A stretch of DNA of 64,000 nt from Isoperla grammatica (Eukaryota > Arthropoda > Insecta > Plecoptera > Perlodidae), in assembly GCA_945910005.1 (NCBI GenBank), contig OX246742.1:47035902-47099901 (forward strand), read 5' to 3'. This document shows, in pieces, positions 59,478-64,000 of this stretch. How positions within the stretch are numbered: the first letter of the stretch is position 1; each line of letters begins with the position of its first letter. The notes beneath the pieces were generated by a model. That model ran no database searches. It was not told the origin of the DNA and was given only the letters and a program-made list of their open reading frames with translations. A program made the position numbers and the translations under genes.

Positions 59478-60200
59478 TGTTGCATGGGAGTCTAGTGAGG
59501 GTCCTGTGTGATGCCAGAATAAACCTCGTTTCCCTCTACAATGCACGGTTTCTGTAAAATGCAATCAAAAATGAATCCCAAGGCAGGCACTAGTGTTGTA
59601 TGGGAGTCTAGTGAGAGTGCCTGTGTGATGCCAGAATAAGCCACGTTTCTCTCTACGATGCACGGTTTAGCTATAAAATGCAATTAAAAATTGATCCAAA
59701 GGCAGCCACTAGTGTTGTATGGGAGTCTAGAGAGGGTGCCTGTGTGATGCCGGAATAAGCCCCGTTTCCCTCTACGATGCACGGTTTAGCTGCTACTAGT
59801 GTTGTATGGGAGTCTAGTGAAAGTGCCTGTGTGATGCCAGAATAAGCCACGTTTCCCTCTACGATGCACGGTTTAGCTGTAAAATGCAATTAAAAATGGA
59901 TCCAAAGGCAGCCACTAGTGTTGTATGGGAGTCTAGAGAGGGTGCCTGTGATGCCGGAATAAGCCCCGTTTCCCTCTACGATGCACGGTTTAGCTGTAAA
60001 ATGCAATTTAAAGTGGATCCCAAGGCAGTTACTAATGTTGTATGGGAGTCTAGTGAGGGTGCCTCTGAGATGCCAAAATATGCCTCGTTTCCCTCTACGA
60101 TGCACGGTTTAGCTGTAAAATTCAATTAAAAATGGATCCAAAGGCAGCCACTAGTGTTGTATGGGAGTCTAGTGAGGGTGCCTGTGTGATGCCAGACTGT
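59478..60200. repeat. About 119-bp tandem array, seven partial or full units
   Basis: Units start GTTGTATGGGAGTCTAG at about 59478 (variant), 59593, 59714, 59802, 59920, 60037 and 60158. They include CCCTCTACGATGCACGGTTT and AAAATGGATCCAAAGGCAG. One unit is shortened to 88 bp. Both strands stay open for 70-80 codons; I do not regard this as coding. Confidence 0.9.
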
Positions 60201-61935
60201 GTGATACGCCTAGAACCCACGTCCCTAGATGCCGTACGCCTAGAACCCACGTCCCTAGTTGCCGTACGCCTAGAACCCTTGTCCCTAGATGCCGTACGCC
60301 TACAACCCACGTCCCTAGATACCGTACGCCTAGAACCCTCGTCCCTAGATGCCGTACGCCTACAACCCACGTCCCTAGATACCGTACGCCTAGAACCCTC
60401 GTCCCTAGATGCCGTACGCCTAGAACCCTCGTCCCTAGATGCCGTACGCCTAGAACCCTCGTCCCTAGATGCCGTACGCCTACAACCCACGTCCCTAGAT
60501 GCCGTACGCCTAGAACCCTCGTCCCTAGATGCCGTACGCCTACAACCCACGTCCCTAGATACCGTACGCCTAGAACCCTCGTCCCTAGATGCCGTACGCC
60601 TACAACCCACGTCCCTAGATACCGTACGCCTAGAACCCTCGTCCCTAGATGCCGTACGCCTAGAACCCTCGTCCCTAGATACCGTACGCCTTGAACCCAC
60701 GTCCCTTGATGCCGTACGCCTAGAACCCACGTCCCTAGATGCCGTACGCCTAGAACCCACGTCCCAAGATGCCGTAAACCTAGAACCCACGTCCCTAGAT
60801 GCCGTACGCCTAGAACCCACGTCCCTAGATGCCGTACGCCTAGAACCCACGTCCCTAGATGCCGTACGCCTAGAACCCACGTCCCTAGATGCCGTACGCC
60901 TAGAACCCTCGTCCCTATGCCGTACGCCTACAACCCACGACCCTAGATACAGTACGCCTAGAACCCACGTCCCTAGATGCCGTTGGCCTAGAACCCACGT
61001 CCCCAGATGCCATGCGCCAAGAACCCTCGTCCCTATAACGTACGCCTACAACCCACGTCCCTAGATACCGTAAGCCTAGAACCCACGTCCCTAGATGCCG
61101 TTGGCCTAGAACCCACGTCCCCAGATGCCGTACGCCTAGAACCCACGTTCCTAGATGCCGTACGCCTAGAACCCACGTCCCTAGATGCCGTACGACGAGA
61201 ACCCACGTCCCTAGATGCCGTACGCCTAGAACCCACGTCCCGTGATGCCGTACGCCTAGAACCCACGTCCCTAGATGCCGTACGCCTAGAACCCACGTCC
61301 CTAGATGCCGTACGCCTAGAACCCACGTCCCTAGATGCCGTTAGCCTAGAACCCACGTCCCTAGATGCCGTAAGCCTAGAACCCACGTCCCTAGATTCCG
61401 TACGCCTAGAACCCACGTCCCTAGATGCCGTTAGCCTAGAACCCACGTCCCTAGATGCCGTAAGCCTAGAACCTACGTCCCTAGATGCCGTACGCCTAGA
61501 ACCCACGTCCCTAGATGCCGTACGCCTAGAACCCACGTCCCTAGATGCCGTTAGCCTAGAACCCACGTCCCTAGATGCCGTAAGCCTAGAACCCACGTCC
61601 CTAGATTCCGTACGCCTAGAACCCACGTCCCTAGATGCCGTACGCCTAGAACCCACGTCCCTAGTTGCCGTACGCCTAGAACCCACGTTCCTAGTTGCCG
61701 TAAGCCTAGAACCCACGTCCCTAGATTCCGTACGCCTAGAACCCACGTCCCTAGATGCCGTACGCCTAGAACCCACGTTCCTAGTTGCCGTACGCCTAGA
61801 ACCACGTCCCTAGATTCCGTACGCCTAGAACCCACGTCCCTAGATGCCGTACGCCTAGAACCCACGTTCCTAGTTGCCGTACGCCTAGAACCTACGTCCC
61901 TAGATGCCGTACGCCTAGAACCTACGTCCCTAGGA
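60201..61935. repeat. 30-bp minisatellite, about 57 copies
   Basis: The unit contains GTACGCCTAGAACCCACGTC then CCTAGATGCC. Because 30 is divisible by 3, a 10-residue peptide period is open on plus (VRLEPTSLDA) and on minus (GSRRTASRDV). This gives frames of up to 310 codons. No start context, splice site or non-repeat coding sequence is attached. Between 60300 and 60660 units alternate in pairs (TACAACCC with ATACC, then TAGAACCC with ATGCC), a 60-bp higher-order period. Confidence 0.95.
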
Positions 61936-61989
61936 CTTGCGCCCCAACTGCACGCGCCACTCCGAAGGCAAATGAATAGTGTGTGAGCT

Positions 61990-63215
61990 TACCAGACAGG
62001 TCGCAGTCTCCACGCAGTCACACTTGTTACTGTGAGGCAGTGTCGGCTGAGCTGCAATGGGTCAGTGTAACACTTGTTGCGGTGAGTCAGTGTTGGCCGA
62101 GCAGGGATGTGTCAGTGTAACACTTGTTACTGTGAGGCAGTGTCGGCTGAGCTGCAATGGGTCAGTGTAACACTTGTTGCGGTGAGTCAGTGTTGGCCGA
62201 GCAGGGATGTGTCAGTGTAACACTTGTTACTGTGAGTCAGTGTCGGCTGAGCTGCAATGGGTCAGTGTAACACTTGTTGCGGTGAGTCAGTGTTGGCCGA
62301 GCAGGGATGTGTCAGTGTAACACTTGTTACTGTGAGTCAGTGTCGGCTGAGCTGCAATGGGTCAGTGTAACACTTGTTGCGGTGAGTCAGTGTTGGCCGA
62401 GCAGGGATGTGTCAGTGTAACACTTGTTACTGTGAGTCAGTGTCGGCTGAGCTGCAATGGGTCAGTGTAACACTTGTTGCGGTGAGTCAGTGTTGGCCGA
62501 GCAGGGATGTGTCAGTGTAACACTTGTTACTGTGAGGCAGTGTCGGCTGAGCTGCAATGGGTCAGTGTAACACTTGTTGCGGTGAGTCAGTGTTGGCCGA
62601 GCAGGGATGTGTCAGTGTAACACTTGTTACTGTGAGGCAGTGTCGGCTGAGCTGCAATGGGTCAGTGTAACACTTGTTGCGGTGAGTCAGTGTTGGCCGA
62701 GCAGGGATGTGTCAGTGTAACACTTGTTACTGTGAGGCAGTGTCGGCTGAGCTGCAATGGGTCAGTGTAACACTTGTTGCGGTGAGTCAGTGTTGGCCGA
62801 GCAGGGATGTGTCAGTGTAACACTTGTTACTGTGAGGCAGTGTCGGCTGAGCTGCAATGGGTCAGTGTAACACTTGTTGCGGTGAGTCAGTGTTGGCCGA
62901 GCAGGGATGTGTCAGTGTAACACTTGTTACTGTGAGGCAGTGTCGGCTGAGCTGCAATGGGTCAGTGTAACACTTGTTGCGGTGAGTCAGTGTTGGCCGA
63001 GCAGGGATGTGTCAGTGTAACACTTGTTACTGTGAGGCAGTGTCGGCTGAGCTGCAATGGGTCAGTGTAACACTTGTTGCGGTGAGTCAGTGTTGGCCGA
63101 GCAGGGATGTGTCAGTGTAACACTTGTTACTGTGAGGCAGTGTCGGCTGAGCTGCAATGGGTCAGTGTAGCACTTGTTGCTGTGAGTTAGTGTTGGCCGA
63201 GCAGGAATGTGTCAG
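61990..63215. repeat. 120-bp dimeric tandem array, about 10 copies
   Basis: Each 120-bp unit is two diverged 60-bp halves: one with GGCTGAGCTGCAATGGGTCA, the other with GGCCGAGCAGGGATGTGTCA. Both halves carry GTGTAACACTTGTT. Copies are almost identical; the main variable site is GAGGCAG or GAGTCAG. The last unit decays near 63165-63215. Confidence 0.95.
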
Positions 63216-63454
63216 TCCCCCCCCCCTCATCATGTAGTCTTCAAGAAGTACTGACGTACTGTGCTCGGCTGGGTGCAGACTGCACTTGTTAGTCCAGAGT
63301 AATAACATAACAGTGTTGTACAGCCGCTGTACAATATGTTTCATTTGGAGTCAAGAGATGCAAGTTTAATATGGTTTATGAAAAGACAACACATCATCAT
63401 TATTAATGTTATGAATAAATTATATTCAATATTTTCTTTTTCCCGATCTAGATC

Positions 63455-63760
63455 AACCCCCCTGACCCCCCCCCCCCCTTGCTGCGCCCCTGTGCAGCCA
63501 TTGGAAACACAATAATATCTTGGGAAGTGTTGAGGTCTATAAACCTCCCACTCCACTAGGGGATCAATGGGCTTTGAAGGTTCGTGCAAAGTGTTGGTAA
63601 AGGAAGGTAACTTTATATTCAAGGTATTTTCTTTTCAGGCCTTACTAGAAAGTAGCTGTAACGACGATGTTTTGGAGACTGGCAGCTCCCTCCATCGCTC
63701 AGGGGTGATCATGGCACATGGCTGTAGTCTTCGTAACGCCACAGCCGCTTCTTGCCTGTA
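63455..63760 (+). mobile_element. Dispersed repeat, copy B (plus orientation)
   Basis: Matches 15855-16150 in opposite orientation over about 290 bp. It starts near a C13 tract and TGCTGCGCCCCTGTGCAGCC and runs to GTAGTCTTCGTAACGCCACA. The shared frame (GFEGSCKV ... SSLHRSGVIMA) is open in both copies but belongs to a repeat. Confidence 0.55.
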
Positions 63761-64000
63761 CGTACTACGTTTTGTACAACGGAAGTAATCAACCTTCATG
63801 GTGATGGATGTTCTTGGCCAACAGTTGTGTTGTTACAATTACAATGCTTGGATTACCATCTGAAGGGATACTTATGTGAAATATATCCTTAATTGAAAGT
63901 ATTTTTTATTCTCCAGTAAAAGTACATTTTTTTATCTTATCTTTATAAATATATCATAGATTCATAATTTGTAATTATTTACATGACAAAGATCTGACAA

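Noticed and set aside
60122..61865. Repetitive proteins of 247-310 residues
   Set aside because: Pure 30-bp tandem repeat read in both strands; no non-repeat coding context. Kept as a finding, not as a gene.

Overview
The window looks like a repeat-rich arthropod genome, most likely an insect. The best pointer is a takeout/juvenile-hormone-binding-protein (JHBP) type N-terminus split over two phased exons. A multi-exon secreted lipase of the insect phospholipase A1-like type sits beside it, with spliceosomal introns, AT-rich intergenic DNA and many animal transposon families. There are no bacterial features, rRNA genes or CRISPR arrays. Species cannot be told from sequence alone.

Layout. 1-7830 is a GC-rich 118-bp satellite with higher-order duplications. 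8080-9195 (minus) holds the first two exons of the JHBP/takeout-like gene; later exons would lie in or beyond the satellite. 10076-14841 (minus) is a lipase gene that I could assemble as six exons with matching phases, giving 348 residues with the full Ser/Asp/His triad. Its exon 1 donor is followed by an 18-copy minisatellite made from the exon 1/intron 1 junction. Upstream, at 16318-16459, is an intact duplicate of exon 2, bordered by a 12-copy minisatellite made from its own splice acceptor. 17.6-18.7 kb has duplicated exon-like blocks on the plus strand.

19-37 kb is mostly transposon debris: MITEs of pogo/Tigger, PIF/Harbinger and hAT type, LINE ends, Penelope-like palindromes and a roughly 300-bp tandem array repeatedly invaded by other elements. 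37.5-47.9 kb (minus) carries a series of related exon modules whose splice sites look intact while their reading frames decay. Within it a 207-bp palindrome has been split by a complete Ty3/gypsy retrotransposon (40949-45615; identical 156-bp LTRs, one 1333-codon gag-pol frame).

51484-55177 is a large inverted-repeat element. It carries a decayed gene with nuclease-like acidic motifs and a CXC-type cysteine cluster, and I cannot assign it to a transposase superfamily. It lies against a LINE 3' end with a long TAAA tail. 56.2-59.4 kb is a tandem segmental duplication with poly-G tracts. 59.5-63.2 kb is a run of three tandem arrays (about 119, 30 and 120 bp).

The genes do not form a pathway. 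The lipase and JHBP-like genes are both predicted secreted proteins in tandem on the minus strand. The main biological interest is the amplification of splice-site junctions in the lipase gene and the unclassified inverted-repeat element.
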